The position numbers and the translations under genes are program-made. The notes under the pieces are model-generated. The model did no database searches. It worked only from the letters and a program-made list of their open reading frames with translations, and was not told the origin of the DNA. Shown here in pieces: positions 56,202 to 63,930 of a stretch of 64,000 nt of DNA. Position 1 is the stretch's first letter. Each line of letters starts with the position of its first letter. This DNA comes from Bacilli bacterium (lineage in GTDB: Bacteria > Bacillota_I > Bacilli_A > RFN20 > CAG-631): positions 76,420 through 140,419 of the forward strand of contig CAAEBM010000057.1 of NCBI GenBank assembly GCA_900754115.1, written 5' to 3'.

Positions 56202-56657
56202 TTATTTTTCAATAATATAGGCTGTATCAAATAATATTTGATTGTTACTCAACTTCTTTAAGAATTCTTTTAATTTTATAACACCTTTAATTTTTTGATT
56301 TTTTTGATAATCTAATCTTATCATCAAACAAACTTTATTAATCGGTGATTCATTCAAATAGAATTCTAAAAGATTTTGTATGAAATCTATGTTGACTTTT
56401 GTTTCATTAACAACAACATAAGACTTATGTCTATTATAGTATAAATCGAAAAATTCATTTGAGTATACTCCTAAATCCCTTGCCTTTGGCGTTATTTGGT
56501 ACCACATGCCCCTAATTGAAGATAATATTTCCCATTCAAAATAATAGCAATGAGGATTTTTTTTACATTCTACATCAATAAAATCATTAGCAAACTCTTT
56601 ATCTTTTTTTACTTTTTGCTCAATGCATATTAAATTAATATCAGATATAACGGTCAT
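56202..56657 (-). CDS. Hypothetical protein, 151 residues
   Basis: ATG 56657 has an AGGA sequence upstream. The protein is acidic/aromatic in the first half (HCYYFEWEILSSI, then GMWYQITPKARDLG) and helical at the end. No signal peptide or membrane helix. Size and composition would suit an immunity or accessory protein, but nothing in the sequence proves that. It stands alone between two related hairpins in a gene-poor stretch. Confidence 0.5.
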   Translation of the reverse strand: MTVISDINLICIEQKVKKDKEFANDFIDVECKKNPHCYYFEWEILSSIRGMWYQITPKARDLGVYSNEFFDLYYNRHKSYVVVNETKVNIDFIQNLLEFYLNESPINKVCLMIRLDYQKNQKIKGVIKLKEFLKKLSNNQILFDTAYIIEK

Positions 56658-56787
56658 TTATAATCCTAACTCCTTCTCTATTAGACTTAAATTTAAAAAT
56701 ATTGTTTTCTATTTTTATTTTATTATATCATAAATATAATATAAAGTTTTAAATTTAGCTTGCACGGATATATCTCCAAAATAATGA

Positions 56788-56830
56788 AGGTAAGCTTATT
56801 CCTTCCTCGAATAAACTTACCCTATTTTGT
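56788..56830. terminator. Hairpin, copy 2 of the GGTAAGCTTA…TAAACTTACC pair
   Basis: 13-bp stem GGTAAGCTTATTC/GAATAAACTTACC with one G-U pair, followed by a T-rich stretch. No gene on the plus strand lies just upstream of it, so what it ends is unclear. Confidence 0.6.
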
Positions 56831-57104
56831 TGTATTTTTATTGTGAATCCTTATTTTTATACAAACAGTCGTCAACGTATCGCCCATTTAATTTAATAAA
56901 TTTTTTTCTTTATTTTTCTGTATATTTCCTGATATATTGATTTACATTTTTCATTTTTTTCAAAATGTCAAGAATCTAGATATTAATAAATATAATTTAA
57001 GTGTATTAAAACTACGCTCAAATTGTAAATCATCAATAAAAAAGAACTACTTTCAAACATCTTTTTAATAGATAAATAAAAAAGCAAGAAGAAATAAACA
57101 CACA

Positions 57105-57139
57105 TTAAAAAAGACCATCTATTGTAATAATAGACAGCC
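57105..57139 (-). terminator. Minus-strand intrinsic terminator in gene-free DNA
   Basis: On the minus strand GGCTGTCTATT pairs with AATAGATGGTC (G-U pairs allowed) around a 5-nt loop, followed by TTTTTT. The gap 56658-57400 has no recognisable protein gene; a tandem 10-mer (GCGACCGATA/T) lies at 57185-57204. Confidence 0.6.
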
Positions 57140-57311
57140 ATTTTGTATTTGAAAAATTTTTACATTTTCTCAAATTTGATAAAAGCGACCGATAGCGACC
57201 GATTATTTTTTCTTATAACTAATTGAAGGTCCTGAACCGATTTGTTTATAAGTAAATTACAATATAATTCTAATTGAACTAATAATAGAAACACAAATAG
57301 AATTATTCCTC

Positions 57312-57388
57312 TTTTTGAACAACTCCAATAACTAAAAAAACCCTAAAATACTTACATTTTTAAGGGTTTTAAAGGCAAATAGCCTAAA
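57312..57388 (-). repeat. tRNA-linked terminator repeat, copy after tRNA-Ser
   Basis: Reads on the minus strand as GGCTATTTGCCTTTAAAACC, then AAAATGTAAGTATTTTAGGG and TTTTTTAGTTATTGGAG. The stem AAACCCT…AGGGTTT ends in a T-run. It is about 80% like copies at 60662 and 63931. Confidence 0.8.
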
Positions 57389-57400
57389 ATTTTAAAGCAA

Positions 57401-57490
57401 TGGCGGAACAGGTGGGACTCGAACCCACGCACCAGTTGCCCAGCCTATATCCTTAGCAGGGATACCTCTTCACCACTTGAGTACTGTTCC
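57401..57490 (-). tRNA. tRNA-Ser (GCU)
   Basis: 90 nt with encoded CCA. Acceptor GGAACAG/CTGTTCC, discriminator G, anticodon GCT in CCCTGCTAAGG, a long variable arm typical of class II tRNA and T-loop TTCGAGT. Reads AGC/AGU. Its terminator is the repeat at 57312-57388. Confidence 0.97.
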
Positions 57491-57594
57491 AAGTTTGCTT
57501 TTGTATCTTACCATAAATTAAAAAATAATGCAATATTGTAGTGATAAAACATTTAATTCATGTTAGAATAGTAATGGTTTTGGAGGATACTTCA

Positions 57595-58992
57595 ATGGAA
57601 CAAATAAAAGAAAAGAAAAAGAAAAATTTTTTAGATCGTTATTTTAAAATCACAGAAAAAGGATCAACCATTGGTAAAGAATTGTTAGGTGGTTTAATTG
57701 TTTTTTTAGCAATGCTTTACATTTTACCTGTCAATACAAATATTTTAAGTGATACAGGAATGAGCAGTGGTGCTGTTTTTGCTGCAACAGCCATATGTAG
57801 TGCAATTTGTACGATTTTTATGGGAGTCTTTTCTAAATATCCTGTAGCTTTAAGTGCTGGGATGGGAATGAATGCTTTTATTGCTTATACTGTATGTGGA
57901 ACACTTGGTTATACGTGGGGAGAATCTCTAACATTAATCTTTTTTGCCGGAGTATTATTTTTTATCTTAACTTTAACTCCATTAAGAGAAAAAATTATAA
58001 ATGCTATTCCTCAAAGTTTAAAATACGCTATTAGTGCAGGACTAGGAGCATTCATCTGTTTTGTTGGTTTAAAAATGGGAGGAATTGTTGCTTCTTCAGA
58101 AAGTACATTAGTTGAACTTGGAGATTTAAGTAATCCTACCGTTTTATTAGGATTATTCGGAATTATTTTAGTTTTAGTTTTACTCACTTGCAAAAATGCT
58201 TTAATAAAAAAATTAGCAATTGTCATTGCAATGGTTTCCGTAGCAATTATCGGTTTGATTTTAGGACTTTGCAATGTGCCAGGAATGCCAAGTTTTTCTA
58301 ATACGAATTTAGGAAGTGTTAGTGAAATTAAAGATACTTTTGGACAATGTTTCAATGCAAAGAATTTAAAAGTACTCGGAGATTTTAAATCATATGCTAT
58401 AATGTTTTCATTGATTTTTGTCAATTTATTTGATACAACCGCTACTTTACTTGCTGTTGGAAAAGAAGCTGGAATGTTAAATGAAAAAGGTGAATTAGTA
58501 GATGGGAAAAAAGCCATGTTAGCTGATGCAGGCGGAGCTTTTATTTGTGGGATTTTAGGTACATCTACTGTTACAAGTTTTGCTGAAAGTACTATTGGAG
58601 TAGAAAGTGGAGCACGCACAGGTTTATCTGCCACATTTACTGGACTTTTATTTGCATTAACAATTTTAATTTTCCCTGCTTTTTCAATTTTTATGCCCAT
58701 AAATGGATTGACACCCATTACTTCTTTAGCTTTAGTTGCTGTTGGAGCAATGATGTTTTCAAATTTAAAACAATTAGAATGGGAAAATAAAATCATTGTA
58801 TTTGCTTCTTTTATTACCGTTATTATGATGTTATTGACATATTCTGTTTCCGATGGTTTAGGACTTGGATTAATCACTTATAGTTTAATGATGATTTTTG
58901 CTGGAAAAGGAAAAGAAGTTCATCCATTTGTTTATGGTATTTCTGCATTCTTTGTATTAAACTATGTTTTAAGTACTACTGTATTTAAGTAA
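57595..58992 (+). CDS. AzgA/PbuG-type purine (hypoxanthine/guanine/adenine) permease
   Basis: 465-residue NCS2 membrane transporter with about 12-14 helices. AzgA-like blocks: LSAGMGMNAFIAYT, the Asp-bearing LFDTTATLLAVGKEAGML, and GTSTVTSFAESTIGVESGAR. Purine:H+ symport is the expected role. ATG 57595 follows TGGAGG; the longer frame from 57541 has no support. No purine riboswitch is seen upstream. barnase-like and ribokinase genes follow in the same direction, so nucleic-acid degradation, purine uptake and ribose use may be linked (inference). Confidence 0.92.
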   Translation: MEQIKEKKKKNFLDRYFKITEKGSTIGKELLGGLIVFLAMLYILPVNTNILSDTGMSSGAVFAATAICSAICTIFMGVFSKYPVALSAGMGMNAFIAYTVCGTLGYTWGESLTLIFFAGVLFFILTLTPLREKIINAIPQSLKYAISAGLGAFICFVGLKMGGIVASSESTLVELGDLSNPTVLLGLFGIILVLVLLTCKNALIKKLAIVIAMVSVAIIGLILGLCNVPGMPSFSNTNLGSVSEIKDTFGQCFNAKNLKVLGDFKSYAIMFSLIFVNLFDTTATLLAVGKEAGMLNEKGELVDGKKAMLADAGGAFICGILGTSTVTSFAESTIGVESGARTGLSATFTGLLFALTILIFPAFSIFMPINGLTPITSLALVAVGAMMFSNLKQLEWENKIIVFASFITVIMMLLTYSVSDGLGLGLITYSLMMIFAGKGKEVHPFVYGISAFFVLNYVLSTTVFK

Positions 58993-59005
58993 AAGAGGGA
59001 TATTT

Positions 59006-59611
59006 ATGAAAAAGAAATATTTATCATTTTCATTACTTGCTTCATTTTTATTACTTTTAGGTGGATGTGATTCGTCTAAAGAAGAAATTTGTGACATGGA
59101 AAAAGTTCAGTATGTTGAACAACTTATTGCTGATTTACCCACACCATCTACAGATAATGAAGTAGTTTCAACCATTTTTGATGCAAAAGAAGCATATGAC
59201 GACTTAAATAAAAAAGAAAAAGATATGGTGGAAAACTACACATCCCTTGAATCTTGTATTGAAGAAATTTACTCATTTGTCACCGAAAATGGAAGTTATT
59301 CAACAAAATATGAAGTCGCTTTGTATATCTTTTTATATGATGATTTACCTAGTAATTATATTACAAAATCGGAAGCAGAAGCTTTAGGTTGGAACGGTGG
59401 AAGTTTGTGGAATTATGCTGAAGGTAAAAGCATTGGTGGCGATCGTTTTTATAACCGAGAAGGATTATTACCAAATGGTGTTTATTATGAATGCGATATC
59501 GGTTATAAAGGAGAAAATTCTAGAAATGCCTTTAGAATTGTTTATAGTTTAATCAGTGATACTGTTTATTATACTCATGACCATTATAGTAGCTTTGAAC
59601 AACTTTATTAA
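59006..59611 (+). CDS. Barnase-family ribonuclease, lipoprotein
   Basis: 201 residues. A signal sequence with lipobox LGGC (Cys about 21) implies membrane anchoring outside the cell. Residues about 95-201 are a barnase domain: LPSNYITKSEAEALGW, EGKSIGGDRFYNREGLLP, YYECDIGY (catalytic Glu), AFRIVYS (Arg) and YYTHDHYSSF (catalytic His) match barnase almost motif by motif. A helical linker (about 25-90) separates it from the lipid anchor. It should cleave RNA outside the cell. No barstar-like gene is visible in the window. It starts 14 bp after the purine permease gene and is followed by ribokinase at 20 bp. Confidence 0.9.
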   Translation: MKKKYLSFSLLASFLLLLGGCDSSKEEICDMEKVQYVEQLIADLPTPSTDNEVVSTIFDAKEAYDDLNKKEKDMVENYTSLESCIEEIYSFVTENGSYSTKYEVALYIFLYDDLPSNYITKSEAEALGWNGGSLWNYAEGKSIGGDRFYNREGLLPNGVYYECDIGYKGENSRNAFRIVYSLISDTVYYTHDHYSSFEQLY

Positions 59612-59631
59612 ATTAAAAAGGAGGAACAAAA

Positions 59632-60540
59632 ATGAGTAAAATTTTTGTGGTAGGCAGTATTAATGTCGATTATGTCATGGAAATTTCTCATTTACCTCAA
59701 TTAGGAGAAACACTTCCTGGAACTTCTTTTTTGACAAATTTTGGAGGAAAAGGAGCCAATCAAGCAGTTGCTTTAGCAAAGCAAGAAGAAGACGTCTATT
59801 TCATTGCTAATGTTGGAAATGACTCAATAGGACAAGAAGCGATTGAAAATTTAAATCAATACGGCGTTCATACTGAATTTATTCAAAAAATAGATAATCA
59901 AACCACAGGGGCAGCACTGATTTTAGTAGAAAATCATAATAATCGCATTTTATTACACGCAGGAGCTAATCAAAAAATGCAACAGAACCAAATTTTAGAA
60001 GCATTTAAATTAGCTAATCCTGAGGATTATCTTTTAGTGCAATTAGAAATTAATATGGATATGGTTTATTATGCAATCCAAGAAGCAAAGAAAAGAAAAA
60101 TGCATGTAGTCATGAATCCTGCTCCTGCACAAAGTATTGCTGACAAAATACTTGATTTAATCGATATTTTAATTGTAAATGAAATTGAATGCAAAATGTT
60201 AACTGGGTATGATTATACTCAAGAAAATGAACTCAATGCTTTTTTAAAAAATCATTCCATTTCTATTTTTATTGTAACATTAGGCGAAAAAGGAGCGCAT
60301 GTATTTACTTTAAACAATAAATACCAATTCGATGCACACCTTGTTCATGTAAAGGATACTACTGCAGCAGGAGATACTTTTATTGGTGCTTTCTTATCCG
60401 AATGGATACATAGTAATGATTTGAAAAAAAGTGCTCAATATGCAATTATAGCTAGTGCTTTAAGTTGCATGACATTGGGAGCACAAAAAAGTATTAAAAA
60501 TCGTCAAGAAATTCAAAAATATATTTTAACTCATCTTTAA
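59632..60540 (+). CDS. rbsK: Ribokinase
   Basis: 302 residues of the PfkB family. It phosphorylates ribose to ribose 5-phosphate. Gly-rich substrate motif FGGKGANQAVALAKQ, signature DTTAAGDTFIGAFL with the catalytic Asp, and the start VGSINVDYV. An AAAGGAGG site precedes the ATG. It comes last in the permease-RNase-ribokinase run, and could use ribose released from RNA, a suggestion from context only. No rbsABC transporter is nearby. Confidence 0.9.
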   Translation: MSKIFVVGSINVDYVMEISHLPQLGETLPGTSFLTNFGGKGANQAVALAKQEEDVYFIANVGNDSIGQEAIENLNQYGVHTEFIQKIDNQTTGAALILVENHNNRILLHAGANQKMQQNQILEAFKLANPEDYLLVQLEINMDMVYYAIQEAKKRKMHVVMNPAPAQSIADKILDLIDILIVNEIECKMLTGYDYTQENELNAFLKNHSISIFIVTLGEKGAHVFTLNNKYQFDAHLVHVKDTTAAGDTFIGAFLSEWIHSNDLKKSAQYAIIASALSCMTLGAQKSIKNRQEIQKYILTHL

Positions 60541-60579
60541 CTTGCTATTTTCATTTTTTATGATATAGTTAAGTTACGT

Positions 60580-60655
60580 GGAATCATAGCTCAGCTGGGA
60601 GAGCACCTGCTTGACGTGCAGGGGGTCATGGGTTCGAGTCCCTTTGATTCCACCA
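60580..60655 (+). tRNA. tRNA-Val (GAC)
   Basis: 76 nt with encoded CCA. Acceptor GGAATCA/TGATTCC, D-arm GCTCAGCTGGGAGAGC, anticodon loop TTGACGT giving GAC, T-loop TTCGAGT. The T-stem has one T-T mismatch. Promoter-like TGATATAGT lies upstream. Confidence 0.97.
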
Positions 60656-60661
60656 TTCTTA

Positions 60662-60737
60662 TAGTTATTTTGTCTTTAAAGCCCTAAAAAATGCAAGTAT
60701 TTTAGGGCTTTTTTAGTTATTGGACTTACTCAAAAAA
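60662..60737 (+). repeat. tRNA-linked terminator repeat, copy after tRNA-Val
   Basis: Core AAAGCCCTAAAAAATGCAAG followed by TATTTTAGGGCTTTTTTAGT: stem AAGCCCTAAAA/TTTTAGGGCTT with a T-run. The flanks TTGTCTTT and TTATTGGACTT are also shared with the other copies. Confidence 0.85.
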
Positions 60738-60868
60738 ATAAATGGGATTTATAATTGAGGTTATATTTTTGCCTTTTTCTTAATCAAATAGGTTTTGAAC
60801 TTTTAATTGATTATTAAAGATGAATTTTATTTAAAAACACAAATAGCTTTTAGGCTTTATAAGACATT

Positions 60869-60905
60869 AAAATCCGCCACAATAAAGATGCCGGATTTTT
60901 TGTTT
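60869..60905 (+). terminator. Terminator-like hairpin in a gene-free gap
   Basis: AAAATCCG/CGGATTTT stem followed by TTTTTTG. The gap 60738-61136 shows no gene; a 9-bp inverted repeat (TCTGAAGAT…ATCTTCAGA, 61088-61130) lies beside the next gene. Confidence 0.6.
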
Positions 60906-61136
60906 TATACCTATTTAAGCTAATTTTAAAATGAGTGGCGTTTGCCTAGTAAAAAAACAGCCTATTTTAGACAATTAGAGATACATTAGTCGTGAACTCC
61001 CTAGAAAATTAAAGAAAATTTATAATTTATAATAAATTACATAAAGTTAACCTTAAATTCATTATGAGTAATGAAATAACGATTGAGTCTGAAGATTAGA
61101 TTCTTTAGTCTTTTTTTATTCATCTTCAGAGAGTTA

Positions 61137-61580
61137 TTAATAGCTAGTTTTTATAATTTTTATTGCTTTTCTATATTTTCTTAGTCTCTCCTTGTCTTTT
61201 TGAGTAATTTTATAAAGTCTATTTTTATCTAAATTGTTTTGTAAATCAGCTAATTTAACTGATCTAGCCAATGGATTTTTACATATTCTTTTAATATATA
61301 CAAAATAATCTTCATCCTCTTTATGAGTTAAAAGTTCAACTGTATCAATGACTTCACTTGGAAATAATTTTAATAATTCGTCTCTTGTTGTATCAGTATC
61401 CTCTAAAACATCGTGTAATAATGCAATAGTCGTAGTCATTTCATCTTTTTGTTTATTAGCTACACTTAAAAGGTGATAAATATACGGCATATTCGCTTTG
61501 TCTACTTGATTTTTATGTTTATCAAAGGCGAATATAAATGCTTTTTTTGTCATATCTGTTAATAAAATTAAACTTTTCAC
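61137..61580 (-). CDS. HD-domain hydrolase, RelA/SpoT-hydrolase-like (MESH1-type)
   Basis: 147 residues. HD residues: His in YIYHLLSVAN, the HD pair in ALLHDVLEDTD, and the downstream Asp in VKLADLQNN, the layout of (p)ppGpp hydrolase domains. The synthetase half of Rel is absent, so a small alarmone hydrolase or other nucleotide phosphohydrolase is likely. It starts at GTG 61580, 8 nt after a perfect AGGAGG. It is a single gene; the region around it is gene-poor and may be mobile. Confidence 0.8.
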   Translation of the reverse strand: MKSLILLTDMTKKAFIFAFDKHKNQVDKANMPYIYHLLSVANKQKDEMTTTIALLHDVLEDTDTTRDELLKLFPSEVIDTVELLTHKEDEDYFVYIKRICKNPLARSVKLADLQNNLDKNRLYKITQKDKERLRKYRKAIKIIKTSY

Positions 61581-61869
61581 GTTTGTCGCCTCCTATTTTA
61601 AACTTTAAAAGAAAAGACCTAAATATTAGAAGAATTAATACAATTGAATACATAATATTTATATCATAAAACCTTAAGAAAATCACGATGAAAAATATAC
61701 ATTAATACTTAAAACGTTAGATAAAACTAATAAAAGAAATCATTTTATCAAACTTTTTCAATTTTTCTTGCTCTTTTATAAAAAAATAAAATAATTGCAA
61801 TAGAAAAAAAGGGTTTACCATAAAATTCTATTGCAGCATACTTTAATAGTGTTAAAACTTATTTTGCTA

Positions 61870-61977
61870 TTAATAAAATATTTTTCTGACAGTTTGCTCC
61901 GGTGTTCCAACGTCAAGCTTCACTCCACTCACAGGTCTTTTAAGCATTCTGGTATGGACAGTTCTAAGCGCTCCCTG
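61870..61977 (-). pseudogene. Foreign-looking coding remnant after the acetyltransferase gene
   Basis: Directly after the acetyltransferase stop a frame of 35 codons is open, with TRMLKRPVSGVKLDVGTPEQ and TVRKIFY before its stop. Base use is clearly more GC-rich than the flanks, and codons are mixed, unlike resident genes. I do not know the parent protein. It looks like the tail of a gene that came along with the acetyltransferase gene. Confidence 0.35.
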
Positions 61978-61981
61978 GGTT

Positions 61982-62416
61982 TTATAGTTTCTTAGTAAAA
62001 CAGATAATTCTATTCGCTTCTGTAAAATTCATAGCCTTATGAAAATAAAAGCTGTCTATATTGTCTATTTCACAATCACTGGCAAATTCATGACAACCAT
62101 TTTCTCTTGCCCACACTTCACATTCAGTTAACAATTTTTTAGCATATCCTTTATTACGATAACCTTCCTTTATAAAAATTCCCTCTAAATATCCGACCGG
62201 AGATGTACTTGTACCTTCCACATAATCATATCTTAACTGGCACTGTGCAAAACCAATAGGCACGTTGTTTTCGTATTGCAAAAAGAATTGTGATTTTCCA
62301 TTAGTCATAATTTCCGAAAATTTATTGATTAGTTCATTAATAGAATACTCTCGCCACATCAGCACAGCTAATTTTGCCAGTATTTCTAAATCTTCATTTT
62401 TTGCTTTTTTTATCAT
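61982..62416 (-). CDS. GNAT acetyltransferase, aminoglycoside 6'-N-acetyltransferase AAC(6')-like
   Basis: 144 residues of the GNAT fold. The order RYDYVEGTSTSPVGYLEGIF, GYRNKGYAKKLLTECEVWAR (acetyl-CoA loop) and CHEFASDCEIDNIDS closely follows the AAC(6')-Ig/Ih/Iy group, which acetylates kanamycin, tobramycin and amikacin class drugs. So resistance is a reasonable prediction, but some members act on other amines. GC content is higher than in the neighbours, and non-resident sequence follows it; recent acquisition is likely. A weak AAGGGG site precedes ATG 62416. Confidence 0.8.
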   Translation of the reverse strand: MIKKAKNEDLEILAKLAVLMWREYSINELINKFSEIMTNGKSQFFLQYENNVPIGFAQCQLRYDYVEGTSTSPVGYLEGIFIKEGYRNKGYAKKLLTECEVWARENGCHEFASDCEIDNIDSFYFHKAMNFTEANRIICFTKKL

Positions 62417-62626
62417 AATGTAAGCCCCTTTGAAATAGTTTCTCGTTTTTTTTCAATTTTACCACAATTCCAAGAGCGTGGAAATAAGAAGTTTTTCAGA
62501 CGAATTCTCACTTCTTGGATATACGGGATAGGCGATCATTTAAATGTAGACTAATCTTGGTTCATTGATGAGGTGCACTTTAAAAACTGAATAATCGTCG
62601 ACTGGGGGGGTGAAAACTTATAAATA

Positions 62627-62662
62627 AAAAAAGTTTATCCCGTTATAAGGATAAACTTTTTT
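62627..62662 (-). terminator. Terminator of the 62661-63134 gene
   Basis: 14-bp stem AAAAAAGTTTATCC/GGATAAACTTTTTT around an 8-nt loop. The region 62417-62626 has no gene I can recognise. Confidence 0.9.
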
Positions 62663-63134
62663 ATAAAAGAATAAGCATAGCAATTAAATAACAAACAAGG
62701 AAATTAATAGCAAAAAAGCCGACAAAGACAAGAATTTTTCCCCAAACAGGTTTTATTGACTTCATTACTATTAGATTAGTTACACTTAAAGCACCTGATA
62801 TCGCTCCACCAATTGCTCCTCCAACTAATGGAATAATATTACAAAGTTTAACAGAATTTCCCCATATTAAAATAAAGATAAAAATTAAAATAGATAATAC
62901 TACTTCATACCATTTAACTGGAGGAATAATAGAAATGGTTTCTCCATTAAATTCTAGTTTTTCACCCTTTAAAAAATTACCTGTCAAATTATATTGTGTG
63001 CCATCTTTACTAATAAAACTAGTTTTAGAAAGAGTATTTAATTGTTCATCATCAATCATTAAAGTTTTCTTTCCTGTCCAAAAGCTTTCTACATATAAAA
63101 TTTTATGATTTTGATGTTCTTGAATGATTTTCAT
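62661..63134 (-). CDS. Membrane protein of unknown function
   Basis: 157 residues. A soluble beta-rich N-terminal part (1-70; DGTQYNLTGNFLKGEKLEF) is followed by three membrane stretches (about 77-95, 97-120 with the Gly-rich PLVGGAIGGAISGALS, and 133-157). AAAGGAG precedes ATG 63134. It is 18 bp downstream of ferritin on the same strand, so it may share the iron-controlled transcript. I do not recognise the family. Confidence 0.68.
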   Translation of the reverse strand: MKIIQEHQNHKILYVESFWTGKKTLMIDDEQLNTLSKTSFISKDGTQYNLTGNFLKGEKLEFNGETISIIPPVKWYEVVLSILIFIFILIWGNSVKLCNIIPLVGGAIGGAISGALSVTNLIVMKSIKPVWGKILVFVGFFAINFLVCYLIAMLILL

Positions 63135-63151
63135 TTTTTCTCCTTTATCAA

Positions 63152-63667
63152 TTATTCATCAGTCGTTGTTGAAGCAGTATAAACACGAGCATTTAATTCT
63201 TGGTTTAAAGCATATAAACCTTTTGCATCTGTTCCAAATAATTTCATCTTTTTGATTAAATCTTCAGCATTCTTTTCTTCTTCAACTTGTTCTTTTACAA
63301 ACCAGTCTAAAAATTGCATTGTTTTGAAATCTTTAGTTTCAAAAGCAACAGCATATATTGCAGAAATTAATGAAGTAACATATCTTTCATGATTTAATCC
63401 TTCTTCTAAAGGGCTGAGATGATTAGAATATACTTTATCTGGTTTTGCAATCGCTTCAAAAGTAATGCGATGTCCATTATCTAATAAATATTTACGAATC
63501 ATCATCGCATGATCTCTTTCTTCTTGAGCTTGGATTTCATACCAATGAGCAAAACCATCTAGTCCTTCATCTTCAAAATAGTTTGCAAAGTCTAGATATA
63601 AATAAGCTGAATACAATTCTTTATTGATTTGATCATTTAATAAATTAGCAATTTTTTCTTGTAACAT
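63152..63667 (-). CDS. ftnA: Bacterial non-heme ferritin
   Basis: 171 residues. A four-helix iron-storage protein that assembles into a 24-subunit shell. Ferroxidase ligands are visible: NKELYSAYLYLDFANYFEDE (Glu) and the E-x-x-H motif in QAQEERDHAMMIRKYL, with later Glu in QVEEEKNAEDLIKKM. AGGAGG precedes ATG 63667. The promoter overlaps a Fur-like sequence, so iron control is likely. Confidence 0.95.
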   Translation of the reverse strand: MLQEKIANLLNDQINKELYSAYLYLDFANYFEDEGLDGFAHWYEIQAQEERDHAMMIRKYLLDNGHRITFEAIAKPDKVYSNHLSPLEEGLNHERYVTSLISAIYAVAFETKDFKTMQFLDWFVKEQVEEEKNAEDLIKKMKLFGTDAKGLYALNQELNARVYTASTTTDE

Positions 63668-63687
63668 GTTTTTCCCTCCTAATGTTT

Positions 63688-63716
63688 ATTATAAACTCTT
63701 TTTTATGTTTTGAAAA
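63688..63716 (-). promoter_or_regulatory. Ferritin promoter
   Basis: On the minus strand TTTTCA (63716-63711) and TATAAT (63693-63688) are spaced 17 bp. Confidence 0.65.
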
Positions 63717-63730
63717 TGAAAATCATTCAC
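63712..63730. promoter_or_regulatory. Fur-box-like sequence upstream of ferritin
   Basis: GAAAATGAAAATCATTCAC matches 15 of 19 bases of the Fur consensus GATAATGATAATCATTATC and covers the -35. Confidence 0.55.
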
Positions 63731-63839
63731 AATCATAAAAGAACTTCAATAATTAAAAATTAATAGGCGTTACTAATTGGCTTTTTTTTATTTTTGCTAT
63801 ATAATAATAAAGCAAAAAGAAAAAGATAATTATTATTTT

Positions 63840-63917
63840 CGGAAAGTAGCTTAGTTTGGCTAAAGCGCTACGTTCGGGACGTAGAGACCGTGAGTTCAAA
63901 TCTCATCTTTCCGACCA
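63840..63917 (+). tRNA. tRNA-Pro (CGG)
   Basis: 78 nt with encoded CCA. Acceptor CGGAAAG/CTTTCCG, anticodon loop TTCGGGA giving CGG, T-loop TTCAAAT. A TATAAT-like box lies about 30 bp before it. CGG is a rare Pro anticodon in A+T-rich genomes that mostly use UGG. Confidence 0.95.
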
Positions 63918-63930
63918 TGTAATAAAGCCT

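Noticed and set aside
57185..57204. Tandem GCGACCGATA/GCGACCGATT as a regulator binding array or origin iteron
   Set aside because: Only two copies, with no linked gene; too little to call a functional element.
58011..58877. Long minus-strand open frame (288 codons) opposite the purine permease
   Set aside because: It has no RBS or family match and is antisense to a clear NCS2 transporter; it is a frame shadow.
62417..62626. Transposase tail suspected from a short frame (IDEVHF-like) near 62560
   Set aside because: Only about seven codons look protein-like and the rest of the region is not open; not enough support.
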